From the NCBI RefSeq assembly GCF_000165125.1, contig NZ_AEIU01000054.1, forward strand, positions 1 to 56,484: a stretch of 56,484 nt of DNA, written 5' to 3'. The DNA comes from Vibrio caribbeanicus ATCC BAA-2122 (GTDB lineage Bacteria > Pseudomonadota > Gammaproteobacteria > Enterobacterales > Vibrionaceae). Both the position numbers and the translations under genes were made by a program. The notes beneath the pieces were generated by a model that worked only from the letters and a program-made list of their open reading frames with translations, was not told the origin of the DNA and did not search any database. Positions 31,897-44,714 of this stretch are shown here, piece by piece; positions within the stretch are counted from its first letter, which is position 1, and each line of letters begins with the position of its first letter.

Positions 31897-32287
31897 GCAA
31901 TGGGTAGCTTATCAAAAGCAAAAAGTGTCTTAACCCTCATAAAGCTGGCACTAGATTCAAATTTGATGATAAGTGAGCTTCAGCAACATAAAACTGGGTT
32001 GCTGAGGCTCTCCAAGTAAGTGGCGAATACTAATCGATACTCCGCTTCAATCAGCAAAAACCTTGTTCTTAGAAACGTTAAGCTTATTTTAGGGCGAGAC
32101 TATACTTATCTGAAGAATAAAACGATTGAATACGGTATTACAATAAAACAACAATGTGTAAATTTGTTTATACCTTTATTAAAAAGGGAAATTCTTATTC
32201 TACGCTCATCGATCTAAGCCCTAACATAGCTCAGAGTGATCAACCCTGTTACTATCACTGTCAAGTACGATTAGAAAGGACAGAACT
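31897..32287. other. Non-coding stretch between the YozG-like gene and mioC
   Basis: About 390 bp without a convincing gene. A GTG-started open frame at 32020-32217 (65 aa) has no good ribosome binding site or recognisable motif and I do not call it. The stretch contains the hairpin at 31975-32010 and must hold the mioC promoter, which I could not place with confidence. Confidence 0.45.
31975..32010. repeat. 13-bp inverted repeat (hairpin)
   Basis: GAGCTTCAGCAAC (31975-31987) pairs with GTTGCTGAGGCTC (31998-32010), with one G-T wobble and a 10-nt loop. It is 79 bp after the XRE gene. There is no T tract, so it is not a typical terminator; it may be a remnant of a mobile sequence or an RNA structure. 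Confidence 0.55.
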
Positions 32288-32722
32288 ATGATTCAAATTA
32301 TCACAGGCAGTACATTAGGGGGCGCTGAATATGTCGGTGATCACCTGAGCGATCTACTTATTGAAAAAGGCTTCGAGACAAAAATTCATAATCAGCCTGA
32401 ACTATCTGAGATAGAGGCATCTGGTACATGGTTGATCATTACCTCAACACATGGTGCTGGTGAATACCCTGATAATATACAGCCTTTTATTAATGACTTA
32501 CAAAATACTCCTCCCAATATGGCACGAGTAAAATTCGCTACGATTGCCATAGGTGACTCGAGCTACGATACGTTCTGTGCTGCAGGCCAACATGCTTTCC
32601 ACCTGTTGGAAGACATAGGCGCTACCGCCATAACAGACTGCCTGAAAATCGATGTTCTCGATCATGATGTTCCTGAAGAAGCAGCAGAGATCTGGCTAAA
32701 AGATCATATTCACCTCTTCTAA
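32288..32722 (+). CDS. mioC: Flavodoxin-like protein MioC
   Basis: MioC is a 144 aa FMN-binding flavodoxin-like protein that neighbours oriC in many gammaproteobacteria. The FMN loop is [16 protein letters not shown], and [15 protein letters not shown] is the second FMN contact. AAAGGACAG precedes the ATG. Its transcription runs towards oriC, but a terminator-like hairpin follows the stop (see terminator entry). Confidence 0.94.
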   Translation: MIQIITGSTLGGAEYVGDHLSDLLIEKGFETKIHNQPELSEIEASGTWLIITSTHGAGEYPDNIQPFINDLQNTPPNMARVKFATIAIGDSSYDTFCAAGQHAFHLLEDIGATAITDCLKIDVLDHDVPEEAAEIWLKDHIHLF

Positions 32723-32733
32723 ACTCTGCCAAA

Positions 32734-32760
32734 CGTGGCCCATATCCGGCCACGCTTTTA
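32734..32760 (+). terminator. Terminator between mioC and oriC
   Basis: CGTGGCC (32734-32740) and GGCCACG (32748-32754) form a GC-rich stem followed by CTTTTA. It would block most mioC transcripts before the first DnaA box at 32777. Confidence 0.8.
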
Positions 32761-32776
32761 TCTTTTCCAAATCAAA

Positions 32777-33090
32777 TGTGTATAACTCCCTCCTTTATTT
32801 ATTGAAAATAATTACAAAAAATCAATTTTTGCCTGTGTATAAGTCAAGAAGTATCCGGTGATTAAGCTATAGTTATCCAGATAATAACTTTTTAACTCTC
32901 ATTCGCCTGTGTATAACTAGCTATTTTGATCCCAGCTAATCCTCGATCTGATCAAGACAAGATCACATGATATGATCTATTAAAGATCCATGATCTTGTT
33001 GATCATTTCTTTGTTATCCACAGAAAAGGGGGATCCTAATAGTAGATCTAATAAAAGATCATATATAAAGATCATAAAATTCATTAGATC
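32777..33090 (+). other. oriC: Origin of replication oriC (chromosome 1 type)
   Basis: DnaA boxes: TGTGTATAA at 32777-32785, 32834-32842 and 32908-32916 (minus orientation of TTATACACA), TTATCCAGA at 32873-32881 (one mismatch), and the perfect TTATCCACA at 33014-33022. Between 32935 and 33010 lies a run of about eight GATC sites. After the last box come GATCCTAATAGTAGATC, which contains a TAATAGTAG run that fits the DnaA-trio motif, and AGATC repeats at 33045, 33057, 33070 and 33087 spaced 12-17 bp in AT-rich DNA. These match E. coli 13-mer unwinding elements. The location between mioC and mnmG is the standard one. Coordinates are the outermost motifs. Confidence 0.93.
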
Positions 33091-33199
33091 TGACGACGAA
33101 CATGAAAAAGAGCAAAATGATTTCAACTGACGCTGAAAGCAGGTAGAATAGTGATCTTTTTATCTGTTCAAATCTCCCATGGTATTTTGAGGTCGGTTG

Positions 33200-35098
33200 A
33201 TGCTTTATCACGAAAAATTTGATGTCATCGTAGTTGGCGGTGGCCATGCTGGAACGGAAGCCGCACTTGCCTCTGCCCGTACAGGGCAGAAAACCTTATT
33301 GCTGACACACAATATTGATACATTGGGCCAAATGTCCTGTAACCCTGCGATAGGTGGTATAGGCAAAGGTCATCTGGTCAAAGAAGTCGATGCTATGGGG
33401 GGGATAATGGCTAAAGCCATCGATCATTCAGGTATACAATTTCGAACACTGAACGCATCGAAAGGGCCTGCAGTACGCGCAACGCGAGCCCAAGCAGATC
33501 GAGCTTTGTATAAGGCCTATATTCGCCATGCATTAGAGAATGCGGCCAATTTAACCTTATTCCAACAGTCTGTAGATGATCTTATTGTTGAGCAAGATCG
33601 TGTCATTGGTGTTATTACTCAAATGGGGTTGAAATTTTTTGCTCAATCGGTGGTGCTCACTGTTGGAACCTTCCTTGGTGGTAAGATTCACATTGGTATG
33701 GAGAGTTCATCCGGTGGTCGAGCAGGTGATCCCCCATCCATTGCTCTCGCTGATCGTTTACGAGAGTTACCTTTTCGAGTTGATCGATTAAAAACAGGAA
33801 CTCCGCCGCGTATTGATGCTCGGAGTGTCGACTTTTCTGGACTCGAAGTTCAGCATGGTGACGATCCTGCACCGGTCTTTTCATTTTTAGGCCATCGTGC
33901 TCAGCATCCTAGGCAAATACCATGCTTTATTACTCATACCAATGAAGCGACACACGACGTTATTCGCAACAACCTCGACAGAAGTCCGATGTACGCAGGC
34001 GTTATTGAGGGAATTGGTCCACGTTATTGTCCTTCGATCGAGGACAAAGTCATGCGTTTCGCCGATAAAAGTAGCCATCAAATATTTATTGAACCGGAAG
34101 GTCTCGATACACACGAGTTGTACCCAAATGGTATTTCAACGAGTCTTCCTTTTGATGTCCAAGTCGACATCGTTCGTTCCATGAAGGGATTTGAAAATGC
34201 ACATATTGTCCGTCCAGGCTACGCGATCGAGTATGATTTCTTTGATCCTCGAGATCTCAAGCAAACTTACGAGACTAAATTTATTCAAGGCTTATTTTTT
34301 GCCGGACAAATTAATGGAACGACAGGGTATGAAGAGGCCGCTGCACAGGGTCTAATGGCTGGACTCAACGCAAGTTTATACAGTCAAGGCAAAGAAGGAT
34401 GGAATCCAAGACGAGATCAAGCCTATATGGGTGTTTTAATTGATGATTTGTCGACAATGGGTACCAAAGAGCCATATAGAATGTTCACCTCAAGAGCCGA
34501 GTATCGATTGCTGCTGCGTGAGGACAACGCTGATATCCGTCTAACTGAACAGGCAAGAGAATTAGGCCTGGTCGATGATGAGCGTTGGCAACGCTTTAAT
34601 CAAAAAATTGAAAATATTGAGTTAGAGCGCCAACGTTTAAAAAATATTTGGATGAACCCTAAATCAGAGGGTATTGCTGATTTAAATCAGTATCTTAAGT
34701 CTCCTATGGTTCGAGAGGCTAGCGGAGAGGATTTACTGCGCAGACCGGAATTAAATTATCTTCAGTTAACAAAACTAGCAGCATTTTCACCAGCATTAGA
34801 AGACCAACAAGCTGCAGAGCAAGTTGAAATTCAGGTCAAATATGAAGGCTATATTAAGCGCCAACAAGATGAGATTGAGAAATCACTGCGTCATGAACAC
34901 ACCAAGTTACCGCTAGATTTTGATTATCAGCTTGTAAAAGGACTTTCCAATGAAGTTGTCTCTAAGCTAAACGAATCAAAGCCTGAGTCGTTGGGGATTG
35001 CTTCTCGTATTTCCGGCGTTACACCAGCTGCTATCTCTATTTTGTTGGTGCATCTGAAAAAACAAGGAATGCTGAAAAAAGGTGAGGAAGTCGTATGA
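33200..35098 (+). CDS. mnmG: tRNA uridine 5-carboxymethylaminomethyl modification enzyme MnmG (GidA)
   Basis: MnmG is the FAD-dependent partner of MnmE. The product is 632 aa. The FAD loop [10 protein letters not shown] is at 13-22, the [13 protein letters not shown] block follows, and [17 protein letters not shown] is conserved. ATG 33200 was chosen because GAGG lies 7 nt before it and it gives the Vibrio N-terminus MLYHEKFDV; a TTG at 33197 adds one residue. It begins 110 bp after the oriC unwinding region and overlaps rsmG by four bases (ATGA). Confidence 0.97.
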   Translation: MLYHEKFDVIVVGGGHAGTEAALASARTGQKTLLLTHNIDTLGQMSCNPAIGGIGKGHLVKEVDAMGGIMAKAIDHSGIQFRTLNASKGPAVRATRAQADRALYKAYIRHALENAANLTLFQQSVDDLIVEQDRVIGVITQMGLKFFAQSVVLTVGTFLGGKIHIGMESSSGGRAGDPPSIALADRLRELPFRVDRLKTGTPPRIDARSVDFSGLEVQHGDDPAPVFSFLGHRAQHPRQIPCFITHTNEATHDVIRNNLDRSPMYAGVIEGIGPRYCPSIEDKVMRFADKSSHQIFIEPEGLDTHELYPNGISTSLPFDVQVDIVRSMKGFENAHIVRPGYAIEYDFFDPRDLKQTYETKFIQGLFFAGQINGTTGYEEAAAQGLMAGLNASLYSQGKEGWNPRRDQAYMGVLIDDLSTMGTKEPYRMFTSRAEYRLLLREDNADIRLTEQARELGLVDDERWQRFNQKIENIELERQRLKNIWMNPKSEGIADLNQYLKSPMVREASGEDLLRRPELNYLQLTKLAAFSPALEDQQAAEQVEIQVKYEGYIKRQQDEIEKSLRHEHTKLPLDFDYQLVKGLSNEVVSKLNESKPESLGIASRISGVTPAAISILLVHLKKQGMLKKGEEVV

Positions 35099-35727
35099 GC
35101 ACCCTATCTCAATTGCTTGACGATCTCATCGATCAAACGAACCTTGAGGTTTCAACGATTCAGAAAGAAAAGTTACTTGGTTATGTAAGTCTGCTTGATA
35201 AATGGAACAAGGCCTACAACTTAACGTCGGTAAGGAAACCGAGTGAAATGGTTATCAAGCACATAATGGACAGTATTGTTGTAAGTGAATATCTTGAAGG
35301 CGATCGATTTATTGATGTCGGTACCGGCCCTGGTTTACCTGGTATTCCTCTTGCCATTATGCAACCGAATAAGGAGTTTGTACTGCTAGACAGCTTAGGC
35401 AAACGAGTTCGCTTTATTAAGCAAGTTATCCACGAGCTTGATATAAAAAATGTGACGCCTGTTCAAAGTCGAGTTGAAGAGTACCAAACAAATGATAAAT
35501 TTGATGGCGTACTCAGCAGAGCGTTTGCTTCAATGACAGATATGGTAGAGTGGTGTCAGCATTTACCAAAAGACGGCATTGGTCGATTTATTGCGTTAAA
35601 AGGACAAAGACCTGACGATGAGGTGGAACAATTACCGAGTTGGTGTTCTGTGACTAGTATCAAATCTTTACATGTTCCTGAATTGGAAGGTGAACGGCAT
35701 CTAGTAGTCTTATCGCGAAGGGGATAA
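35095..35727 (+). CDS. rsmG: 16S rRNA (guanine-527 N7)-methyltransferase RsmG (GidB)
   Basis: RsmG methylates G527 of 16S rRNA; in other bacteria its loss gives low-level streptomycin resistance. The 210 aa product has the SAM-binding motif [16 protein letters not shown] and the family segment [20 protein letters not shown]. It overlaps mnmG by four bases and is followed 14 bp later by parA, so mnmG-rsmG-parA-parB looks like one operon. Confidence 0.96.
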   Translation: MSTLSQLLDDLIDQTNLEVSTIQKEKLLGYVSLLDKWNKAYNLTSVRKPSEMVIKHIMDSIVVSEYLEGDRFIDVGTGPGLPGIPLAIMQPNKEFVLLDSLGKRVRFIKQVIHELDIKNVTPVQSRVEEYQTNDKFDGVLSRAFASMTDMVEWCQHLPKDGIGRFIALKGQRPDDEVEQLPSWCSVTSIKSLHVPELEGERHLVVLSRRG

Positions 35728-35741
35728 TAGCGAGGTTCATT

Positions 35742-36515
35742 GTGGGAAAAATCGTAGCAATCGCCAACCAGAAAGGTGGGGTTGGAAAAACAACAACATG
35801 CATTAACTTAGCAGCCTCGATGGCGGCCACTAAGCGTAAGGTTTTGGTGATAGATTTAGATCCGCAAGGCAATGCTACCATGGCGAGCGGTGTCGACAAG
35901 TACCAGATTGATGCAACCGCTTACGATCTCTTGGTTGAAGATGTGCCATTTGATGAGGTAGTTTGCCGCAAGACATCGGGTAATTATGATTTGATTGCTG
36001 CTAATGGTGATGTGACTGCGGCAGAAATCAAACTTATGGAAGTCTTTGCTCGAGAAGTTCGGCTCAAGCAAGCTCTGTCTGATGTTCGTAATTATTACGA
36101 TTTTGTTTTCATTGACTGCCCACCCTCGCTTAACCTACTGACCATCAATGCGATGGCTGCGGCTGATTCAGTACTTGTGCCTATGCAATGTGAGTATTTT
36201 GCGTTAGAGGGGTTAACCGCATTAATGGACACCATCAGTAAACTTGCTGCTGTGGTAAATGAGAACCTTAAGATCGAGGGGCTTTTAAGAACCATGTATG
36301 ATCCAAGAAATCGCCTCTCTAATGAAGTGTCGGACCAGCTGAAAAAGCACTTTGGTAACAAAGTCTATCGCACTGTGATTCCACGTAATGTACGTCTTGC
36401 TGAAGCTCCAAGTCATGGAAAGCCCGCTATGTATTACGATAAATACTCGGCAGGTGCCAAGGCTTATTTAGCATTGGCTGGTGAAATGTTACGTCGTGAA
36501 GAGCTTCCCGCATAA
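35742..36515 (+). CDS. parA: Chromosome partitioning ATPase ParA
   Basis: ParA of the Soj type helps move origin regions. At 257 aa it has the deviant Walker A KGGVGKTTT at 11-19 with the signature lysine, and DLDPQGNA. The start is GTG with GCGAGG upstream. It is 27 bp before parB. In Vibrio cholerae the corresponding ParA1 drives the chromosome I origin towards the pole; here the role is inferred from homology and position. Confidence 0.95.
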   Translation: MGKIVAIANQKGGVGKTTTCINLAASMAATKRKVLVIDLDPQGNATMASGVDKYQIDATAYDLLVEDVPFDEVVCRKTSGNYDLIAANGDVTAAEIKLMEVFAREVRLKQALSDVRNYYDFVFIDCPPSLNLLTINAMAAADSVLVPMQCEYFALEGLTALMDTISKLAAVVNENLKIEGLLRTMYDPRNRLSNEVSDQLKKHFGNKVYRTVIPRNVRLAEAPSHGKPAMYYDKYSAGAKAYLALAGEMLRREELPA

Positions 36516-36542
36516 AACAGGTAACCTAAGGAATTCCGTGTT

Positions 36543-37424
36543 ATGTCTAAACGTGGTTTGGGTAAAGGGCTAGATGCTCTACTTTCAACCAGTTCATTGG
36601 CGCGTGAAAAGCAGCAAAGTGCGCTACACAGCCAAGAATTGTCATCCGACGGTCAATTGACCGACGTCAACATTAATAGCCTCAAACCTGGCATGTATCA
36701 GCCAAGGAAAGATATGGAACCTGAGGCTCTAGAAGAACTGGCGGCCTCAATTGAATCACAGGGCATTATCCAGCCAATCGTGGTTCGTCAGGTTGAGAAC
36801 GATAAATTTGAAATCATCGCCGGGGAACGGCGTTGGAGAGCGGCGCGAAAAGCAGGCCTAAAACAGGTACCTTGTGTCATAAAAAATGTTGAAGATCGTG
36901 CTGCGATCGCGATGGCATTGATCGAAAATATCCAACGAGAAGATCTCAATGTGATCGAAGAGGCGCTCGCCCTTGAGCGTTTGCAGGAAGAATTTGAGTT
37001 GACACATCAACAAGTCGCTGAGGTCATTGGTAAGTCAAGAGCAACGGTGACCAATCTGTTGCGGCTGAACCAGCTTGAAATGGACGTTAAATACCTGCTT
37101 TCGGAAAAAATGATTGATATGGGACATGCGAGAGCCTTGCTTGCCCTTGAAGGAGAGCAGCAGGTCGATATCGCAGAGCTGGTTGCTAAGAAGCGTATGA
37201 CGGTTCGTCAAACCGAGCAGCTTGTCAAAAAATGCCTTCAGCCTCAATCTGAGACAAAAAATGAGACTAATGACGCTGAAGCGCAAGAAATCTCGGAGAA
37301 ATTGAGCTCAATGCTTGGAGCTAAGGTTGCGATTGTTCGTTCGGACAATGGCAAGTCAAAAATTACGATTAGTCTTGATGAACCTCACAAATTCGAGCAA
37401 CTAGTTGCCAAGCTAGAGGCCTAG
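36543..37424 (+). CDS. parB: Chromosome partitioning protein ParB
   Basis: ParB binds parS and loads onto DNA as a CTP-dependent clamp. The 293 aa product has the ParB/Srx-type nucleotide-binding motif AGERRWRAARKAG, then an HTH (HQQVAEVIGKSRATVTNLLR) and a C-terminal dimer domain. I saw no perfect parS in the window, so the sites probably lie nearby outside it or have diverged. Last gene of the mnmG operon. Confidence 0.95.
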   Translation: MSKRGLGKGLDALLSTSSLAREKQQSALHSQELSSDGQLTDVNINSLKPGMYQPRKDMEPEALEELAASIESQGIIQPIVVRQVENDKFEIIAGERRWRAARKAGLKQVPCVIKNVEDRAAIAMALIENIQREDLNVIEEALALERLQEEFELTHQQVAEVIGKSRATVTNLLRLNQLEMDVKYLLSEKMIDMGHARALLALEGEQQVDIAELVAKKRMTVRQTEQLVKKCLQPQSETKNETNDAEAQEISEKLSSMLGAKVAIVRSDNGKSKITISLDEPHKFEQLVAKLEA

Positions 37425-37522
37425 ATGAGATAATCAATCTCGAACAATTTATGTAAAAAACGAATTTTTGTGCGGAAGTTGTCGGTTTGTAAACAAAATT
37501 GTAACTTTTTACGGTGTTTTAA

Positions 37523-37550
37523 TTGCATTCAGTTGGGCTCACCGTATAAT
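37523..37550 (+). promoter_or_regulatory. Promoter of the atp operon
   Basis: TTGCAT (37523-37528), 16-nt spacer, TATAAT (37545-37550). It is about 60 bp upstream of atpI and the only good promoter in the parB-atpI gap. Confidence 0.75.
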
Positions 37551-37611
37551 TTTCGCCAATTTCCCAGCCCTGAGGTAGAAAAGCTGTGGATTTTACTAGA
37601 GGTACGAATAC

Positions 37612-38001
37612 ATGGTAGCTGCGTTAGCTAGACCAGGACGAATGCTTGCAAAGCAATTGTTGATGATCCAGTTTGGCGCAGTTACATTTTTGGCGGCAAT
37701 CATGGCACTTGCTGTGAATGTTGATTGGGGGCTTTCAGCGCTCGTCGGTGGTGGTATTTTTGTGGTAGCCAATGCCGTGTTTGCGTTGTGTGCTTTTATG
37801 TATAGTGGAGCACGTTCTGCTAAGAAGATTACGGTCTCTTTCTATACAGGTGAAGCGCTTAAAATCCTCATCACGGTAGCTTTGTTTACCGTTGCCTACG
37901 TGTATATGCAGGTGGAACTTGTTCCCCTTAAGCTAACCTATTTGCTGGCTCTGGGTATTAATATCTTTGCGCCAGTGCTATTCATTAACAACAAAAAATA
38001 G
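37612..38001 (+). CDS. atpI: F0F1 ATP synthase accessory protein I
   Basis: AtpI is a small membrane protein thought to help assemble the c-ring. The product is 129 aa with about four hydrophobic segments. The first (QFGAVTFLAAIMALAV) and the position ahead of atpB identify it. First gene of the nine-gene atp operon. Confidence 0.93.
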   Translation: MVAALARPGRMLAKQLLMIQFGAVTFLAAIMALAVNVDWGLSALVGGGIFVVANAVFALCAFMYSGARSAKKITVSFYTGEALKILITVALFTVAYVYMQVELVPLKLTYLLALGINIFAPVLFINNKK

Positions 38002-38006
38002 GATGA

Positions 38007-38822
<816 letters not shown>

Positions 38823-38851
38823 TTTTTTAAGCTTTTTTATTTGGGCACTAA

Positions 38852-39136
<285 letters not shown>

Positions 39137-39209
39137 TCTCTTTTAAATTGTGGACAAACTGAAGTTTGTCTTTGATTAACATACAGTCCAAATAGAAGGG
39201 GTAGCTGTT

Positions 39210-39680
39210 GTGGATATGAACGCAACTCTGCTAGGTCAAGCAATATCGTTCGCACTTTTTGTGTGGTTCTGCATGAAATACGTGTGGCCGCCAATTATGC
39301 AAGCAATTGAAGAACGTCAGAAGAAAATTGCTGATGGTCTTCAAGCCGCTGAGCGAGCAGCAAAAGACTTAGATCTAGCACAAGCCAACGCTTCTGATCA
39401 GTTGAAAGAAGCGAAGCGCACAGCAACTGAGATCATCGATCAAGCGAATAAACGTAAGGCACAAATCATAGATGAGGCACGTGAAGAAGCTCAGACAGAA
39501 CGTCAGAACATTCTTACACAAGCTGAAGCTGAGATTGAAGCTGAGCGCAACCGTGCACGCGATGAACTGCGTAAACAAGTTGCAACTCTGGCTGTAGCTG
39601 GTGCTGAGAAAATCTTAGAGCGTTCAATTGATAAAGACGCTCAGAAAGATATTCTCGACAACATTACTGCAAAACTTTAA
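39210..39680 (+). CDS. atpF: ATP synthase F0 subunit b
   Basis: Subunit b is the peripheral stalk. It has one N-terminal helix (about 5-25, ending [10 protein letters not shown]) and a long charged coiled coil. At 156 aa it equals the E. coli protein. The start is GTG, as in E. coli, giving [13 protein letters not shown] 39216 is the alternative. AAGGGG lies upstream. Confidence 0.95.
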   Translation: MDMNATLLGQAISFALFVWFCMKYVWPPIMQAIEERQKKIADGLQAAERAAKDLDLAQANASDQLKEAKRTATEIIDQANKRKAQIIDEAREEAQTERQNILTQAEAEIEAERNRARDELRKQVATLAVAGAEKILERSIDKDAQKDILDNITAKL

Positions 39681-39694
39681 GTCTGGGGGCGCAC

Positions 39695-40228
39695 ATGTCT
39701 GATTTGACTACAATCGCACGCCCCTATGCTAAAGCAGCTTTTGACTTTGCAGTAGAAAAAAGCCAACTCGACCAATGGGGTCAAATGTTGTCTTTTGCTG
39801 CTGAAGTTGCCAAAAACACACAAATGAAAGAGCTCTTAACAGGCTCTGTTTCTGCTGAGAAATTAGTCGAAGTCTTTGTGGCTGTTTGTGGCGATCAAGT
39901 TGATTCTTATGGTCAGAACCTGATTAAGGTAATGGCTGAGAATGGCCGCTTGGTGGCCCTTCCTGATGTTTGTGAGCAGTTCTTTGCCCTTAAAAAAGAG
40001 CATGAGAAAGAAGTCGATGTGGATGTGATTTCCGCAGGCGAACTTTCGCAAGAGCAACTGGCAAATATCGGCGGAAAACTTGAGCAGCGTCTAGAACGCA
40101 AAGTAAAGCTGAATTGCAGCGTAGATGAGACCCTACTTGGTGGGGTTATAATTCGAGCCGGAGACTTAGTCATCGATAACTCAGCACGTGGTCGTTTGAA
40201 CCGCCTGAGCGATGCACTGCAGTCTTAA
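39695..40228 (+). CDS. atpH: ATP synthase F1 subunit delta
   Basis: Delta links the stalk to the top of F1. The 177 aa product has the six-helix N-terminal domain ([12 protein letters not shown]) and the C-terminal [21 protein letters not shown] signature (shown as [10 protein letters not shown] and [10 protein letters not shown]). It starts 14 bp after atpF, and atpA follows 13 bp later. Confidence 0.96.
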   Translation: MSDLTTIARPYAKAAFDFAVEKSQLDQWGQMLSFAAEVAKNTQMKELLTGSVSAEKLVEVFVAVCGDQVDSYGQNLIKVMAENGRLVALPDVCEQFFALKKEHEKEVDVDVISAGELSQEQLANIGGKLEQRLERKVKLNCSVDETLLGGVIIRAGDLVIDNSARGRLNRLSDALQS

Positions 40229-40241
40229 TGGGGATTGGAGC

Positions 40242-41783
40242 ATGCAACTTAATTCCACTGAAATTAGCGATCTGATCAAACAACGCATCGAGTCATTTGA
40301 TGTGGTTAGTGAAGCTCGTAATGAAGGTACTATCGTATCGGTAAGCGATGGTATCATCCGCATCCACGGTCTAGCAGACGTGATGCAAGGTGAAATGATT
40401 GAATTACCGGGTAGCCGTTATGCACTAGCACTTAACCTTGAGCGTGACTCGGTTGGTGCCGTGGTAATGGGCCCATATGCTGACCTTAAGGAAGGCATGA
40501 AAGTTACAGGTACAGGTCGTATCCTTGAAGTACCAGTTGGTCCTGAAATGCTGGGTCGTGTGGTTAACACGCTTGGTGAGCCTATCGATGGCAAAGGTCC
40601 TATTGCTGCAAAAATGACCTCGCCTGTTGAAGTAATTGCACCAGGCGTAATCGATCGTAAATCGGTTGATCAGCCTGTACAAACTGGTTATAAATCCGTT
40701 GACTCAATGATCCCAATCGGTCGTGGTCAGCGTGAGCTTGTGATTGGTGACCGTCAGACTGGTAAAACAGCAATGGCGATCGATGCAATTATTAACCAAA
40801 AAGATTCAGGTATTTTCTCTATCTATGTTGCGATTGGTCAAAAAGCATCGACTATTGCCAACGTAGTTCGCAAGTTGGAAGAGCATGGCGCATTGGCAAA
40901 TACTATTGTCGTCGTGGCTTCAGCTTCTGAATCTGCAGCGCTACAATATTTAGCGCCATACGCAGGTTGTGCGATGGGTGAATACTTCCGCGATCGCGGC
41001 GAAGATGCACTGATTGTTTATGATGACTTATCTAAGCAGGCTGTAGCTTACCGTCAGATCTCTCTACTTCTTAAGCGTCCACCAGGCCGTGAAGCATTCC
41101 CAGGTGATGTATTCTACCTCCACTCTCGTCTTCTTGAGCGTGCAGCTCGAGTGAGCGAAGACTACGTAGAGAAATTCACTAATGGTGAAGTGAAAGGTAA
41201 AACGGGTTCTTTGACTGCATTACCTATCATTGAGACCCAAGCTGGTGATGTTTCAGCGTTCGTTCCGACCAACGTAATCTCGATTACTGATGGCCAGATC
41301 TTCCTTCAAACTGAACTGTTCAATGCGGGTGTTCGTCCTGCTGTTGACCCAGGTATCTCAGTTTCTCGTGTAGGTGGTTCTGCTCAGACGAAAATCATTA
41401 AGAAGCTGTCTGGTGGTATCCGTACCGCGCTTGCTCAATACCGTGAACTTGCTGCGTTTGCTCAGTTCTCATCAGATCTTGATGAAGCAACCAAGAAGCA
41501 GCTAGACCATGGTCAAAAAGTGACAGAGCTAATGAAACAGAAACAGTACGCTCCAATGTCTGTTTTTGATCAAGCTTTGGTTATCTTTGCGGCTGAGCGT
41601 GGTTACTTGGCGGATGTTGCGCTCAACAAACTGCTAGATTTTGAAGCGGCTCTACTATCGTATGCTCGTAGTCAATATGCTGATTTTGCAGCTGAGATCG
41701 ACAAGACGGGTGCATATAACAATGAAGTTGAAGCTCAGCTCAAGAAGCTAGCTGATGACTTTGTGGCAACCCAAACTTGGTAA
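40242..41783 (+). CDS. atpA: ATP synthase F1 subunit alpha
   Basis: Alpha is a non-catalytic nucleotide-binding subunit of F1. At 513 aa it equals E. coli alpha. Walker A GDRQTGKT is at 169-176. ATG 40242 gives the standard [16 protein letters not shown]; an in-frame ATG at 40212 would overlap atpH and is not used. GGGGAT precedes the start. Confidence 0.98.
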   Translation: MQLNSTEISDLIKQRIESFDVVSEARNEGTIVSVSDGIIRIHGLADVMQGEMIELPGSRYALALNLERDSVGAVVMGPYADLKEGMKVTGTGRILEVPVGPEMLGRVVNTLGEPIDGKGPIAAKMTSPVEVIAPGVIDRKSVDQPVQTGYKSVDSMIPIGRGQRELVIGDRQTGKTAMAIDAIINQKDSGIFSIYVAIGQKASTIANVVRKLEEHGALANTIVVVASASESAALQYLAPYAGCAMGEYFRDRGEDALIVYDDLSKQAVAYRQISLLLKRPPGREAFPGDVFYLHSRLLERAARVSEDYVEKFTNGEVKGKTGSLTALPIIETQAGDVSAFVPTNVISITDGQIFLQTELFNAGVRPAVDPGISVSRVGGSAQTKIIKKLSGGIRTALAQYRELAAFAQFSSDLDEATKKQLDHGQKVTELMKQKQYAPMSVFDQALVIFAAERGYLADVALNKLLDFEAALLSYARSQYADFAAEIDKTGAYNNEVEAQLKKLADDFVATQTW

Positions 41784-41826
41784 TAGGTCGGTGGCAAGAA
41801 TTGCCACCAACTAATGGAGAGTAACG

Positions 41827-42693
41827 ATGGCCGGCGCAAAAGAGATACGTAATAAAATCGGTAGTGTTAAAAGCACGCAGAAAATTACGAAAGCGATGGA
41901 AATGGTAGCAGCTTCAAAAATGCGTCGCTCGCAGGACGCAATGCAAGCTTCTCGTCCATACGCTGAAACCATGCGTAAAGTGATCGGTCACGTAGCGAAC
42001 GCGAATCTAGAGTACCGTCATCCGTACTTAGAGGAGCGTGAAGCGAAACGAGTTGGTTACATCATAGTTTCTACCGACCGAGGCTTATGTGGTGGTCTGA
42101 ACATCAATGTGTTCAAGAAAGCCATCCTAGATATGAAGGCTTGGAAAGAGAAAGGTGCTGAAGTTGAGCTTGCCGTTGTCGGCGCGAAAGCGACAGCATT
42201 TTTTAACAACAGTGGCGCAACAGTAGCCGCTCAAGTGTCTGGTTTGGGCGATAGCCCAAGTCTGGAAGACTTGATTGGCTCTGTGAGCGTTATGTTGAGA
42301 AAGTATGATGAAGGTGAATTGGACCGTTTGTATGTAGTGTTTAATAAATTTGTAAACACCATGGTTCAAGAGCCAACGATCGATCAATTGCTTCCTTTGC
42401 CTAAATCAGACAGCGAAGAGATGCAGCGTCAGCATTCATGGGACTACATCTATGAACCAGAGCCTAAGCCTCTGCTTGACACACTTCTTGTGCGTTATGT
42501 GGAATCTCAGGTTTATCAGGGTGTGGTAGAAAACTTAGCTTGTGAGCAAGCTGCCCGAATGATTGCAATGAAGGCTGCAACAGATAATGCAACTAACTTA
42601 ATCGAAGATTTAGAACTTGTGTATAACAAAGCGCGTCAAGCAGCAATTACACAAGAGCTCTCTGAGATTGTTGGTGGTGCAGCTGCGGTTTAA
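41827..42693 (+). CDS. atpG: ATP synthase F1 subunit gamma
   Basis: Gamma is the central rotor shaft. The product is 288 aa, with the N-terminal helix ([20 protein letters not shown]) and the C-terminal [20 protein letters not shown] region (as [12 protein letters not shown]) that form the coiled-coil axle. TGGAGAG precedes the ATG. Confidence 0.97.
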   Translation: MAGAKEIRNKIGSVKSTQKITKAMEMVAASKMRRSQDAMQASRPYAETMRKVIGHVANANLEYRHPYLEEREAKRVGYIIVSTDRGLCGGLNINVFKKAILDMKAWKEKGAEVELAVVGAKATAFFNNSGATVAAQVSGLGDSPSLEDLIGSVSVMLRKYDEGELDRLYVVFNKFVNTMVQEPTIDQLLPLPKSDSEEMQRQHSWDYIYEPEPKPLLDTLLVRYVESQVYQGVVENLACEQAARMIAMKAATDNATNLIEDLELVYNKARQAAITQELSEIVGGAAAV

Positions 42694-42713
42694 GCATAGG
42701 TTAAACGAAATAG

Positions 42714-44132
<1,419 letters not shown>

Positions 44133-44150
44133 GGCTAACTAGGAGGCGAT

Positions 44151-44573
44151 ATGGCAGCAATAACCTTTCACCTAGACGTTGTTAGTGCAGAAAAGAGAAT
44201 CTTTTCTGGTCTAGTAGAAACGTTTCAGGTGACCGGTAGCGAGGGTGAACTTGGTATTTTCCATGGTCACACACCGCTGCTGACCGCTATTAAGCCTGGT
44301 ATGGTGCGTATTGTTAAGCAGCACGGCCACGAAGAAATTGTTTACATTTCTGGTGGTATGGTAGAGGTTCAGCCCGGTTCAGCAACTGTGCTGGCTGATA
44401 CTGCTATCCGTGCTGAAGAGCTTGACGCAGCCAAGGCAGAGGAAGCGAAACGTCGTGCTGAGGAGAAGATCCAAAATCAGCATGGCGATATGGACTTTGC
44501 TCAAGCGGCCAGTGAACTGGCTAAAGCCATTGCTCAGCTACGAGTGATTGAGCTAACAAAGCATCGTCGTTAA
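44151..44573 (+). CDS. atpC: ATP synthase F1 subunit epsilon
   Basis: Epsilon couples rotor to F1 and inhibits ATP hydrolysis. The 140 aa product has a beta-sandwich (with [16 protein letters not shown]) and a C-terminal pair of helices rich in Ala and Glu. AGGAGGCGAT is a nearly perfect ribosome binding site. Last gene of the atp operon, followed by a terminator. Confidence 0.97.
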   Translation: MAAITFHLDVVSAEKRIFSGLVETFQVTGSEGELGIFHGHTPLLTAIKPGMVRIVKQHGHEEIVYISGGMVEVQPGSATVLADTAIRAEELDAAKAEEAKRRAEEKIQNQHGDMDFAQAASELAKAIAQLRVIELTKHRR

Positions 44574-44588
44574 TTCGATGTTGTGCTC

Positions 44589-44615
44589 AAAAGGCGGCCT
44601 TAGGGTCGCCTTTTT
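44589..44615 (+). terminator. Terminator after atpC
   Basis: AAAAGGCGGCC and GGTCGCCTTTTT form an 11-bp stem with one G-T wobble, 15 nt after the atpC stop. It separates atp from glmU. Confidence 0.88.
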
Positions 44616-44714
44616 GCGTTATTAGAGGGATAAAATAGAGAATTAGCATTAACTTTTGGTCTATTTATGTCTAGAATATCGACGATTTTTATTCGGATTT
44701 AAATAGGTATTTTA

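Noticed and set aside
32020-32217. 65-aa GTG-started open frame before mioC
   Set aside because: No ribosome binding site, no recognisable motif, and sequence looks random; left uncalled.
27903-32287. Insertion sequence or integron cassette
   Set aside because: No transposase or integrase reading frame and no matching end repeats or attC-like sites seen by eye.
35742-37424. parS sites near parAB
   Set aside because: I looked for GTTNCACGTGAAAC-type palindromes in and around parA-parB and saw none; a proper pattern search would be needed to exclude diverged copies.
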